A stretch of 64,000 nt of DNA. Source: CAYPPG01 sp964412555 (GTDB lineage Bacteria > Hinthialibacterota > Hinthialibacteria > Hinthialibacterales > Hinthialibacteraceae). This document shows, in pieces, positions 9,847-17,691 of this stretch. Location: assembly GCA_964412555.1 (NCBI GenBank), contig CAYPPG010000001.1:186001-250000 (forward strand), written 5' to 3'. A program made the position numbers and the translations under genes. Each line of letters starts with the position of its first letter. Within the stretch, counting starts at the first letter, position 1. A model generated the notes under the pieces. It was not told where the DNA came from and searched no databases. It worked only from the letters and a program-made list of their open reading frames with translations.

Positions 9847-11391
9847 TCATTGAACATTCGTGAATGAGGTACCAATCGCGCGTTCCAATTCGGCATGTGT
9901 CGTACCGAATGATCGCTGTGCTTTGTGATAGGCCAAATTGAAATCCAGCCAAGTCCGTTGGGCATCCAAATAATCCAGAAAATCGATACGCGCCCCGAGA
10001 TAATCGGTTTCCGCCACATCCAAAGATTGCCGGGCTTCCGGAATCAATGTCGTGCGGTACAGTTCCGTTTCCCGATAAGCCGTATCCAGCGAAAAATGAG
10101 CGTTCTTGACGTCAAACAACGTTTGGTTGATTGTGTTATCCAATTTGTCCTTCAGTTCTTGTCTTCGTTCTTGCATTTCCGCAATAAACGCTTCCCACTC
10201 ACCGAACCAAGGACGGAGCGGCTGGCGAGGCACAGGCTGGAATGCATCTCGATCCGGTTCACTCCCCACCAACAAACCACTCTGATTTTGAAAATAACTG
10301 GCTCCCAGAGTGGGATCAGGCCGATTCATTTCCTGCGCCATCTCAATCATCAACCGAGTTCGCTCCACCCTGGACCTCATTTGCCGAATCTCTTGCCGTT
10401 CCTCTTTGGCAATCTCATAGAGTCGCTCTAAATTCCATTGATCATTTTGGATCGCCGGAGACACTACCTGACCGAATGACGCATGAGGAGCGCGATCCAG
10501 CAAAGTATTTAACCGGGCAACAATGGTCTCCCGTTGATCCCTCAACGTAATCAGGTCATCGCTGAGCTTGGAGAGAGCGATACGAGCCTTGATAACATCG
10601 TTATACGAAGTGTTCCCCGCTTCAAATTCCTGAGAGGCAACATCTAAAATTTGTTTTAAAAGATCTTCGTTTTCTTGAGTGATATCGATCGCCTTGCCGA
10701 TATAATCGAAATCATGAAATGTCTTTTTCACCATGGTGAGCACATCGCGTACGGCAATGGCATAATCTTGTTTGGCGATCTCGATATCTTCTTGGATAAT
10801 ATCTCCCCGCAAGGAAGTCACGCCCGGAAACGGCCATTGCGTATCTACCATTTGCTTCTGGGGCTGCATGCCACTCAGCAACAAATTTAACTGTTTCGTA
10901 AAAGAGTTATATTGTCTCAATATCCCTTCTAAGTAAGCGGCTTGCGGGTATCGCTCCAAAGCGGCTTGCCAGGCTTGGGAGGCGGATTGGATAGATGGAT
11001 TGCGCTGATACGCGACATTCACAATCAATCCCAAATCCACCTTTTTCGACAACAAGGAATCAATAGATCGATCTCCGGCTTGCTCCTGAATTTTCTTCCC
11101 CGGTTGGCTCAATAACTCCGGTTCTATCGTTTGGAGTACAGACTCCAACGAAACATCTTTCTGCTCGTGATAACGGCTCATGAGATTTTCCACCGCCGGA
11201 AATGTTACCGCTTGAGTCAACTGCGCCGGTTTTGCATGAAGAGAATTCCGAATTTGTTCTTCCACAAACCAAGGCCGCTCTCCACTCTCTAATTTTTTTC
11301 GAGCGTCTTTATAGGTATCGCTCCACCCATCCGTGGAACCAATCAACAAGATAGTAAGAAGCATCGTGAACATAAATGATGTATATTTCAT
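9847..11391 (-). CDS. cusC: TolC/CusC-like outer-membrane efflux channel (second of two)
   Basis: This 514-residue outer-membrane factor has a Sec signal (MKYTSFMFTMLLTILLIGST...) and the long alpha-helical repeats of the OEP family: LDVAETDYLGARIDFLDYLD near the C-terminus, mirrored by the TSYNDVIKARIALSKL segment in the first half. It would form the trimeric exit channel for the CusBA pump, or for another adaptor. The first about 120 residues before the OEP repeats are an extension absent from the neighbouring channel gene. It lies 3 bp after the preceding OMF gene and 16 bp before cusB, so it is in the same transcript. Confidence 0.88.
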   Translation of the reverse strand: MKYTSFMFTMLLTILLIGSTDGWSDTYKDARKKLESGERPWFVEEQIRNSLHAKPAQLTQAVTFPAVENLMSRYHEQKDVSLESVLQTIEPELLSQPGKKIQEQAGDRSIDSLLSKKVDLGLIVNVAYQRNPSIQSASQAWQAALERYPQAAYLEGILRQYNSFTKQLNLLLSGMQPQKQMVDTQWPFPGVTSLRGDIIQEDIEIAKQDYAIAVRDVLTMVKKTFHDFDYIGKAIDITQENEDLLKQILDVASQEFEAGNTSYNDVIKARIALSKLSDDLITLRDQRETIVARLNTLLDRAPHASFGQVVSPAIQNDQWNLERLYEIAKEERQEIRQMRSRVERTRLMIEMAQEMNRPDPTLGASYFQNQSGLLVGSEPDRDAFQPVPRQPLRPWFGEWEAFIAEMQERRQELKDKLDNTINQTLFDVKNAHFSLDTAYRETELYRTTLIPEARQSLDVAETDYLGARIDFLDYLDAQRTWLDFNLAYHKAQRSFGTTHAELERAIGTSFTNVQ

Positions 11392-11394
11392 GGT

Positions 11395-12753
11395 TTACTC
11401 CTGATTTATCACAGATGACAACGAACCGCCGGCGAGCTGTTCAAGTTCGGTTAGGCTTTTGGCAAAATCGATTCGTGCGCGTAACCAGGCCAAATTAAAA
11501 TTCAACCACACACTTTGCACTTCCAACACTTCGGAAACACTGCCTTGCCGGTTGCGGTTCCATTCTTCCGCAATTTGCATGGAATGCTCGGCTTGGGGGA
11601 TCAAATGATCCCGATAAAGAGTGACCAGCCGTTTGGCATTTTGCATGCGGAAATAGGCTTGGCGTACTTTCACTTCGATGCGGTTGGAAACGGAAACCTC
11701 TTTTTGTACTGCAGACTCTTTCCCTTCCTGGGCATGACGAATCCGAGCTTTGTTTTTCCCGAACCAAATAGGGATGGATATACTCCCCCCTATGATGATC
11801 GGATCTTTGCCACTGTCCTCCATCAAGGGATTCGAAGACTCACCCGTGTTGATATAGTTGGCTCCGATACTGAAGGAAGGTGAATTCTTTCTTCGCGCCA
11901 GTTCAATTGTTTCAACGGCTTTTTCCACGCCGTAGCGGGTCATTTGGATTTCCTGATTTTGTTCATTGGCCAACCGATCGAGCGCCGAGATTTCCAATGT
12001 GATGGACTGGGGAATCGATGCGGCTATCGGCGGAACAGGTTCATCGGAAGGACGATTGAGCAAAGAATTGATAACCGACTGCTGCACCGCTCTCAATTCC
12101 CGCAGTGTAATCAAGTCGTAATCAAGTTGCGCCAGTTGCGATTCAGCCCGGAATACATCATTCAATCCAGCGGATTGATCCGTATACCGGCTTTCCGAAA
12201 AGGACAGGATTTCATGAAGTAGTGTTTGATTCTGTTCGGTAATTTCAACCGCGCCATCCAGATACTGCAGCTCATAAACGGCTTGTTTGAGTTCAATAAT
12301 GATGTCCCGGACGGTTTTTTCATATTCCAACCGCGCGATTTCAATCTCTTTCTCCACGACTCGCCCTTTTTGCCGCAACGTCCCTGGGAACGGAAACTTC
12401 TGGGATATTCCCAATGAATATTCTTGTGGACCGACACGCGTTTCCACATTTTCAATGTAATACCCGAAATTCAACATTGGATCATCCAATGCCGTTTCCT
12501 GTGGATACGTTTCCACAGTTTGAGTCCAATTGGCCCGAGCAGCCTGAATGTCTGGATTGTTCTCATAGGACTCCGCGATCAATTTGCCGAGGGAAATAGA
12601 AGAAGTCGCCGAGGGAAGCAATAAATGAGATTTTTCTTCTTCTACCGCCATACTCCTGGATATACCCCAATTAAAAAAAAGCGGCAAGAACAAAACATAC
12701 TGGATTATCACTCGAAAAATACTGTCATTTTTCATGATTCGTTGTATACACAT
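11395..12753 (-). CDS. TolC/CusC-like outer-membrane efflux channel (first gene of copper operon)
   Basis: This 452-residue OEP-family protein has a signal segment (FRVIIQYVLFLPLFFNWGIS) and two channel repeats (SAGLNDVFRAESQLAQLDYD and RQGSVSEVLEVQSVWLNFNL). The open frame could begin 18 codons earlier, but ATG 12751-12753 is preceded at a suitable distance by AAGAGA, so I start there. It is the promoter-proximal gene of a five-gene minus-strand unit. Two successive channel genes of different length (452 and 514) suggest either hetero-use with one pump or one channel reserved for another adaptor. Confidence 0.87.
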   Translation of the reverse strand: MCIQRIMKNDSIFRVIIQYVLFLPLFFNWGISRSMAVEEEKSHLLLPSATSSISLGKLIAESYENNPDIQAARANWTQTVETYPQETALDDPMLNFGYYIENVETRVGPQEYSLGISQKFPFPGTLRQKGRVVEKEIEIARLEYEKTVRDIIIELKQAVYELQYLDGAVEITEQNQTLLHEILSFSESRYTDQSAGLNDVFRAESQLAQLDYDLITLRELRAVQQSVINSLLNRPSDEPVPPIAASIPQSITLEISALDRLANEQNQEIQMTRYGVEKAVETIELARRKNSPSFSIGANYINTGESSNPLMEDSGKDPIIIGGSISIPIWFGKNKARIRHAQEGKESAVQKEVSVSNRIEVKVRQAYFRMQNAKRLVTLYRDHLIPQAEHSMQIAEEWNRNRQGSVSEVLEVQSVWLNFNLAWLRARIDFAKSLTELEQLAGGSLSSVINQE

Positions 12754-12835
12754 TGAGATTATCTCTTTTATATAAAAAATCGGATTATTCTGGTGGTGAA
12801 TGAACAAAAGGTGAGAGCGATTTTCAATTCTCTAT

Positions 12836-12866
12836 ATTATACTAGAAAGTCGATTCGACATGTGAA
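12836..12866 (-). promoter_or_regulatory. Candidate promoter of the copper efflux operon
   Basis: On the minus strand a perfect TATAAT lies at 12841-12836, with TTCACA at 12866-12861 and a 19-base spacer. It is about 80 bases upstream of the first channel gene start. The long spacer is the kind remodelled by MerR-type activators such as CueR, but no clear CueR dyad is seen, so regulator type is a guess. Confidence 0.4.
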
Positions 12867-12903
12867 GGTGAGATAGTTTGTTGCAGACGCAGGAATTCCT
12901 TGT

Positions 12904-14382
12904 TTAAGCCGGATGAATGAATCGCCGAAACTGCCGTTTCGCCAAAAACGTAAATGTATGCCAGGAATGTTTCGGCTGTGCCAGCAGCCGTTTCATGTGA
13001 CGAAAATCTTTGAGAGGCCGAAGCATTTTGTGCCAATCCCATTCCGTATACGCCATTCGTAACGCACGTTCAAGGTCTTCCCCGCTCAACGCATCGGTAC
13101 GAACAACCGATGTCGTCCCGCCATCGTATTTCGACCAATCATTCGTCAAGAGTTTTTGGTCTTTTTCCAACATTTTGTAGAAGGTGGAGCCTGGGAAAGG
13201 CGTCATGATCGAGAATTGGACGGTTTCCGGGTTGAGCCGTTTGGCAAAATCGATGGTTTGCCGAACCGTCTCCCATGTTTCTCCCGGCAGTCCAAAACTG
13301 AATGTCAAATGCTGGTTAATCCCCAACTCGCGGGTCACACGCACCATTTCCTCGACCTTTTCCAGGTTCAAGTTTTTCTGCGCAGCATCTACCAGTTGTT
13401 GGGAGCCGGATTCTACGCCGTATTTGATCCCTTTTAGACCGGCTTCCTTCATGGCCATGAGCGTTTCACGATCTGACGTGTCCGCCCGCGCCATCGCCGC
13501 CCACGGCATATTCAAACACCGCTTTTTGATCTCTTCACACAATTCCAAGATTCGCTGTTTGCCGATATTGAACGTATCGTCATCGAAGTAAAACGAGCGA
13601 AATCCGTATTGCTGTTTCATGGCTTCGATTTCATCGACGACGTCGACCGGATTGCGTGTCCGGTACCGGTTGTCCCCATACATGATCTGAGGCCAAGCGC
13701 AAAAAATACACTTGAACGGACAGCCTCGGCTGGACCACATTTGCAGGCTGGGAGCCGGAATCCCACCCGGCAGATCGCAATAATTCATCATGGGTAAATG
13801 CTGCCTGGCCGGCCAGGGAATCGAATCCAATTCCGCAATGGATGTACCACGATCTGTCTCACACGCCTTACCTTCCGAATTCCGGTAGACCAAATTCGGC
13901 ACAGTTGAAAAATCCCCCCCAGATTCCAACGCCTTCATCAATTGCAATACAACAAGGTCATATTCCCCCTTCATGACGAAATCGACTAATTCACACTCAT
14001 CCAAAAAAGCGGGGCGGTACATATCCAAATGAATCCCACAAAAAACGATGCACACATTCGGGCACGCTTTCTTGATTTTTTCCGCCTGGCGCAAGTCGGT
14101 TTCGAGTGAAGCAGTGGATACCTCGAGTATCGCCACATCGGGTTGAAACGTCACCGCCCGGCGAATATATTTCTCTTCCGAAATCCGTTCCGCGACACCA
14201 TCGGTTAAAAGACATGGGTATCCATCCTTTTCGAGAAGAGCGGTAGCATACGCCAAATAAAATGGAAACGGGAGATAATCGTTCCCTGCTTCCTCAAAAT
14301 GCGGCCATCGCGAACCGGCGCGCACTCCGTAATATCCCTTCCGCAGCCACGGTCCGTTTCCAAGAAAAACCTTCATTTTCAT
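12904..14382 (-). CDS. B12-binding-domain radical SAM protein
   Basis: This is a 492-residue enzyme. An N-terminal cobalamin-binding-like domain (about 35-150: LPFPFYLAYATALLEKDGYP, DVAILEVSTAS) precedes a radical SAM core with the CxxxCxxC cluster motif in RGCPFKCIFCAWP (about 217-227). Downstream are the usual strands (FRSFYFDDDTFNIG, GLKGIKYGVESGSQ, THLTFSFGLPGETWETVRQTI in part). Class B-type members methylate or rearrange lipids, polyketides and cofactors; the substrate cannot be told here. It is not clearly in an operon: a 150-bp gap follows toward the copper operon and a repeat-filled gap precedes it. Confidence 0.85.
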   Translation of the reverse strand: MKMKVFLGNGPWLRKGYYGVRAGSRWPHFEEAGNDYLPFPFYLAYATALLEKDGYPCLLTDGVAERISEEKYIRRAVTFQPDVAILEVSTASLETDLRQAEKIKKACPNVCIVFCGIHLDMYRPAFLDECELVDFVMKGEYDLVVLQLMKALESGGDFSTVPNLVYRNSEGKACETDRGTSIAELDSIPWPARQHLPMMNYCDLPGGIPAPSLQMWSSRGCPFKCIFCAWPQIMYGDNRYRTRNPVDVVDEIEAMKQQYGFRSFYFDDDTFNIGKQRILELCEEIKKRCLNMPWAAMARADTSDRETLMAMKEAGLKGIKYGVESGSQQLVDAAQKNLNLEKVEEMVRVTRELGINQHLTFSFGLPGETWETVRQTIDFAKRLNPETVQFSIMTPFPGSTFYKMLEKDQKLLTNDWSKYDGGTTSVVRTDALSGEDLERALRMAYTEWDWHKMLRPLKDFRHMKRLLAQPKHSWHTFTFLAKRQFRRFIHPA

Positions 14383-14434
14383 TTAAAATCCCCACTGTTT
14401 AAATCGTTTTCAATCCTACGCTAACTCGAACACC

Positions 14435-14494
14435 GGAGCACAGGCATCCCTGCCCGCATTATAAATGTCGGAGCGCGGGCATCCTTGCCCGCAT
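14435..14494. repeat. Two tandem copies of a 25-bp palindromic repeat
   Basis: Near-identical units of about 25 bp at 14435-14459 and 14470-14494 share GGAGC[AG]C[AG]GGCATCC[CT]TGCCCGCAT, spaced 35 bp apart. Each contains a small inverted repeat (GGGCA...TGCCC). A third relative lies at 22348-22372 and a fragment near 50459-50475. They fill the gap between the radical SAM gene and the gene upstream of it. Confidence 0.75.
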
Positions 14495-14553
14495 CATACA
14501 ACGCGCGCATTATCATCCGTTCTCTGCACCAAAATAAACTCGCCGTTGTCTAG

Positions 14554-15312
14554 TTACACAACCAAAAATACGGAAGCAAAGGATATCATCGCAGGAACCG
14601 CTGCAACAAGTATCGCACGCGGCAGAGATAATTGCTGGGCAACCTGAAATCCGCGCGTACACAACACCAAGGAAAAAATCTCCGATAGGAAAAATCCTAA
14701 AATCGGAATCAGCCATAAACACTGAACAATCATGGCATAACAGCGAATTTGCAGAGTTGCCGCATATCCTTTTCTTCCTCGAAACAAACTGACGAGCAAT
14801 TGTTGCAGCAATGAGGCAAAGATGATGTAATAAATCATGAAGTCCAACGGCAAAAAAAGCAAATCAAAATGGGAAAGCGACTGTAATTTTTGGAAAATCT
14901 CCGGATCCACAGGCCATGTACTCAAAAAAGAAGGCAGAAAAAATTTGATGTAAAAAATGTACATGGGGAACCAAAAGATCAAAATACAGATAATCGCGAA
15001 CAACAAAGGAGGTGCCATTTCGGTTCCGGCAGGAATCTTTCTGAAGAACCGTGCCGGTTGAAAGGCCACCATACCGGCTGTATCGACAAACGCTTGGAAT
15101 ATTCCGAGTTCCCGCCGCCGCTGCCAGGGAATCATTGACGCAACGGTGTCCGCACTCGTTTTAGGGCGAATTTGAGCGACAAAGCGTTCCCAACAAACTT
15201 GGCAAAATGGCTCTCCTTCAACGAGAATTGAACAGTTTGTGCAAATTCCTTTCCCACAGTGCCTGCAGGTGTATGACACTTCCTTGGTTGAATGATAATG
15301 ACACTTTTCCAT
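14554..15312 (-). CDS. B-box zinc-finger / Yip1-domain membrane protein
   Basis: This protein has 252 residues from ATG 15310-15312; an earlier TTG at 15352 is in frame but less likely. The N-terminus is a Cys/His-rich B-box-like finger (M-E-K-C-H-Y-H-S...C-x2-C...C-x2-C...C-x2-C, residues 4-40). The remainder has several hydrophobic helices (LLFAIICILIFWFPMYIFYI; FLPLDFMIYYIIFASLLQQ; an end segment ILVAAVPAMISFASVFLVV) in the Yip1 domain pattern. Bacterial Yip1 proteins are polytopic and of unknown function. It stands alone. The whole region 15313-15703 upstream has no gene and holds a dispersed repeat. Confidence 0.7.
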   Translation of the reverse strand: MEKCHYHSTKEVSYTCRHCGKGICTNCSILVEGEPFCQVCWERFVAQIRPKTSADTVASMIPWQRRRELGIFQAFVDTAGMVAFQPARFFRKIPAGTEMAPPLLFAIICILIFWFPMYIFYIKFFLPSFLSTWPVDPEIFQKLQSLSHFDLLFLPLDFMIYYIIFASLLQQLLVSLFRGRKGYAATLQIRCYAMIVQCLWLIPILGFFLSEIFSLVLCTRGFQVAQQLSLPRAILVAAVPAMISFASVFLVV

Positions 15313-15529
15313 CGGATTCACTCGACGAGAATACTCAAAAATCTCTTGCGGCAACTAAAATTGAATATCGAATATCACATTCAAGCCGCAATTCCATTTC
15401 AAATGCTCAAAAGAGAATAAATTTCCTCAATTTATTGTACCCTAAAATTTGAAAATTGTCTGGAGAGATGAGATGGGTGGCAAGGATATGCGTAAACAAA
15501 CAAAAGACGCAAACCAACAAAAGGAAATG

Positions 15530-15623
15530 CCCTGAAAGGGCGTAAGATGACAGCCAGCGGGCAACGCCCCTGGAGGAGAATAAATTGGTAAAATAATTCA
15601 CCCTGAAGGGGTGGGAGAAGATA
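15530..15623. repeat. Dispersed palindromic repeat, copy 1
   Basis: The segment contains CCCTGAAAGGGCG, then CAGCCAGCGGGCAACGCCCC, then CACCCTGAAGGGGTGGGA. The same three motifs recur, rearranged and inverted, at 32544-32701. Each motif can form a small hairpin. It occupies part of the 391-bp gene-free gap 15313-15703, in which I see no coding region. Confidence 0.75.
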
Positions 15624-15630
15624 GACAAAG

Positions 15631-15650
15631 AAAGCCATCGGGCTTTTTCC
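15631..15650 (-). terminator. Possible terminator of the beta-helix gene
   Basis: AAAGCC-ATC-GGGCTTT forms a short stem, flanked by A-rich and T-rich runs on both sides, just downstream of the minus-strand gene ending at 15704. It could act in either direction. The stem is short, so confidence is low. Confidence 0.35.
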
Positions 15651-15703
15651 TTTGACTTTAATCCTTGAACGAAAAAACTAACCGGAAATCGTTCTATCGA
15701 TTC

Positions 15704-17128
15704 CTAATGGATCATCCATCCATGAACATCCGTGGCAACTCCTTTTGACCCCATAAAAGTACCATCGATTCCCGCTGAAGCGACCGGTGAACCAGATTGC
15801 AGATGGAAATCGCCGTTTTCCGGATCCACATATTGCGGATCGACGTTCAAATTGTTGGCAGTGCTTTGGAAATCACCTTCGAACTGTGTTCCGGAAGTGA
15901 AAATATCACAATATTCAACCGTAAAGTCCGCCAGCACACCGGCATTGTTGAAAATCCCATCAAAATCCACCACAATGGAGTTGGTCATCGTGAAATTGAT
16001 GATATCATCCGGCGCATCGGTGGTTTGCACAGCGATTCCCCCCACCGATTGGTAAAGATCGCAGTGATCGATCGTCACTGTTGTTTCTCGCCCTTGTTCC
16101 GTATTCACATATAGGTTCGCATCCACACTTCCCGCGATAACTGTTCCTGTTATCGTGAGTGTACCAAGGTCAACACTGATCCCCGGCGCTCCATTTCCCC
16201 CATTATTCACACTCATACAGTTTTCAATATTGACGATAGGATGCTCTGGTGCATCATCATCTTCCAATTCCTGATCATCGATTTCGAAAGCAGGGCCACC
16301 ATTGTTTTCAATTATGCAGTTTTGAATCGTTGTCACATCATCGCTTAGATGAAATCCGGCATCCAGATTGTCGTGAATATGACAGTCTATGACCGTTGTA
16401 ATCCCATCATCGATTTCAACAGCATTGGTATTCCCGGTAAATTCACAATTGGAAACAGTGACTTCGGGAGGTACACCGGTTGTCAAGAAATCTGCATTGG
16501 CAAAAGCATAGGGGCAGCCGGTAAAATAACAATTTTCAACTGTTACATTTGTCGCAAGATGTGGATTATCCGTAGTCAGACTGTATACATCCATTGCTGC
16601 AACTACCAAGCCCACGATATCACCATCTGCTTCTGCACCAGGTCCAACAATTTCACAATCCCGAACAATGATATTCGATCCACCAACAGTCACAGTTACA
16701 TTTATGTTGAGAAGATTGGGGGCCGGTGAATTCTGCACAAACCGGATGCCTTCGATGACAATATTATCGCCATTGATCACGAATCCCATCTGGTCGGTTG
16801 GACCCGGATCATAACCTACCGCCGCCAATCCACTCAATCGCTGTTCAGTGTTCGTGGCAATGATTTCCACTTCCTCTCCTTCAGCAGCCCGAAACGTAAT
16901 GTTATCTTTCTGCAGTGAAGGCACATTGAAATGGCCGATTCCAATATCTTCATTGTACGTCCCTGCATACACTTCAACCGTATCTCCGGATTCCGCCGCA
17001 TCCAAAGCCGCTTGGACAGTCTGAAAATCACCACTGCCATCCTGTTTCACGGTCAATGTGGCCGCAAATGAACCGCTTGCCACACAGCAAATGAGAATTC
17101 CAATCATCCATTGCTTTTTTTGAATCAT
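15704..17128 (-). CDS. Exported right-handed beta-helix protein (pectate-lyase-like fold)
   Basis: This is a 474-residue protein with a clear Sec signal (about 1-22, ending S-F-A-A). It then shows the pectin methylesterase/DUF1565-like opening LTVKQDGSGDFQTVQAALDAA and SGDTVEVYAGTYNEDI. The rest is a run of beta-helix coils rich in N-I-V-I-E-G-I, V-T-V-E-N-C and I-D-H-C-D-L-Y. No catalytic set of a known lyase is evident, so carbohydrate binding or hydrolysis cannot be decided. The last residues (TDVHGWMIH) resemble the C-termini of two other exported proteins in the window. It is monocistronic. Confidence 0.75.
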   Translation of the reverse strand: MIQKKQWMIGILICCVASGSFAATLTVKQDGSGDFQTVQAALDAAESGDTVEVYAGTYNEDIGIGHFNVPSLQKDNITFRAAEGEEVEIIATNTEQRLSGLAAVGYDPGPTDQMGFVINGDNIVIEGIRFVQNSPAPNLLNINVTVTVGGSNIIVRDCEIVGPGAEADGDIVGLVVAAMDVYSLTTDNPHLATNVTVENCYFTGCPYAFANADFLTTGVPPEVTVSNCEFTGNTNAVEIDDGITTVIDCHIHDNLDAGFHLSDDVTTIQNCIIENNGGPAFEIDDQELEDDDAPEHPIVNIENCMSVNNGGNGAPGISVDLGTLTITGTVIAGSVDANLYVNTEQGRETTVTIDHCDLYQSVGGIAVQTTDAPDDIINFTMTNSIVVDFDGIFNNAGVLADFTVEYCDIFTSGTQFEGDFQSTANNLNVDPQYVDPENGDFHLQSGSPVASAGIDGTFMGSKGVATDVHGWMIH

Positions 17129-17389
17129 GTTCTCTTCCTTCCCGGCATTAAGCTTATCTTCTGCAGCTTGCCTATTTCATTGACATTACAATATCGCTAA
17201 AATACTTTTCCTGCAATCTTTATGAAATTGAAAAGCATTTGTCAATGGAAGTTCCTGACTTGACTCACTTTTATCATAACGCCCATCATCGTTTCCATCA
17301 ATGAAAAACAATTGAAAGACAGAGATTCCAACCGAAAAGCCTCTTGCTATACTATTATCGCATAACATTCTATAAGGAGAACCAATTCT

Positions 17390-17680
17390 GTGAATACGGC
17401 ACCAAAACGCAATGTCGATTTCATCTGCCCTTTCGTCGATGGAGAATTTCATTGTCCGGAAATCATGAGTCCGCCTCGAAAAGCACCGGCCAACCGGGAA
17501 AAGAAACTCTTCGTGCTCATGGAACGTCCTGAAGCATCAACGAAAAATGCCTGTCCCCATTGCAGTATCTTTATCAAACAATGGCGCAAGCATGTCGGCC
17601 TCATGGGGCACATCAAATATGGCCTGAAGTGGTTGATGGACAAAAAGATCAGGGAGCCAAAGCCCCAGGAAATGATGTAA
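17390..17680 (+). CDS. Small Cys-containing (zinc-ribbon-like) protein
   Basis: This 96-residue protein starts at GTG 17390-17392, chosen because AAGGAGA lies nine bases before it. Four cysteines are spaced C13, C22 and C55-x2-C58 (NACPHCSIF), fitting a zinc ribbon. The C-terminus is basic (KQWRKHVGLMGHIKYG...). I do not recognise a family. It ends 11 bp before mutS2 and is probably co-transcribed with it. Confidence 0.65.
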   Translation: MNTAPKRNVDFICPFVDGEFHCPEIMSPPRKAPANREKKLFVLMERPEASTKNACPHCSIFIKQWRKHVGLMGHIKYGLKWLMDKKIREPKPQEMM

Positions 17681-17691
17681 CGAATTAACGC

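Noticed and set aside
12754..12807. Longer start of the first outer-membrane channel gene at 12807
   Set aside because: It would add 18 residues before the signal segment and has no ribosome site; ATG 12753 is better placed.
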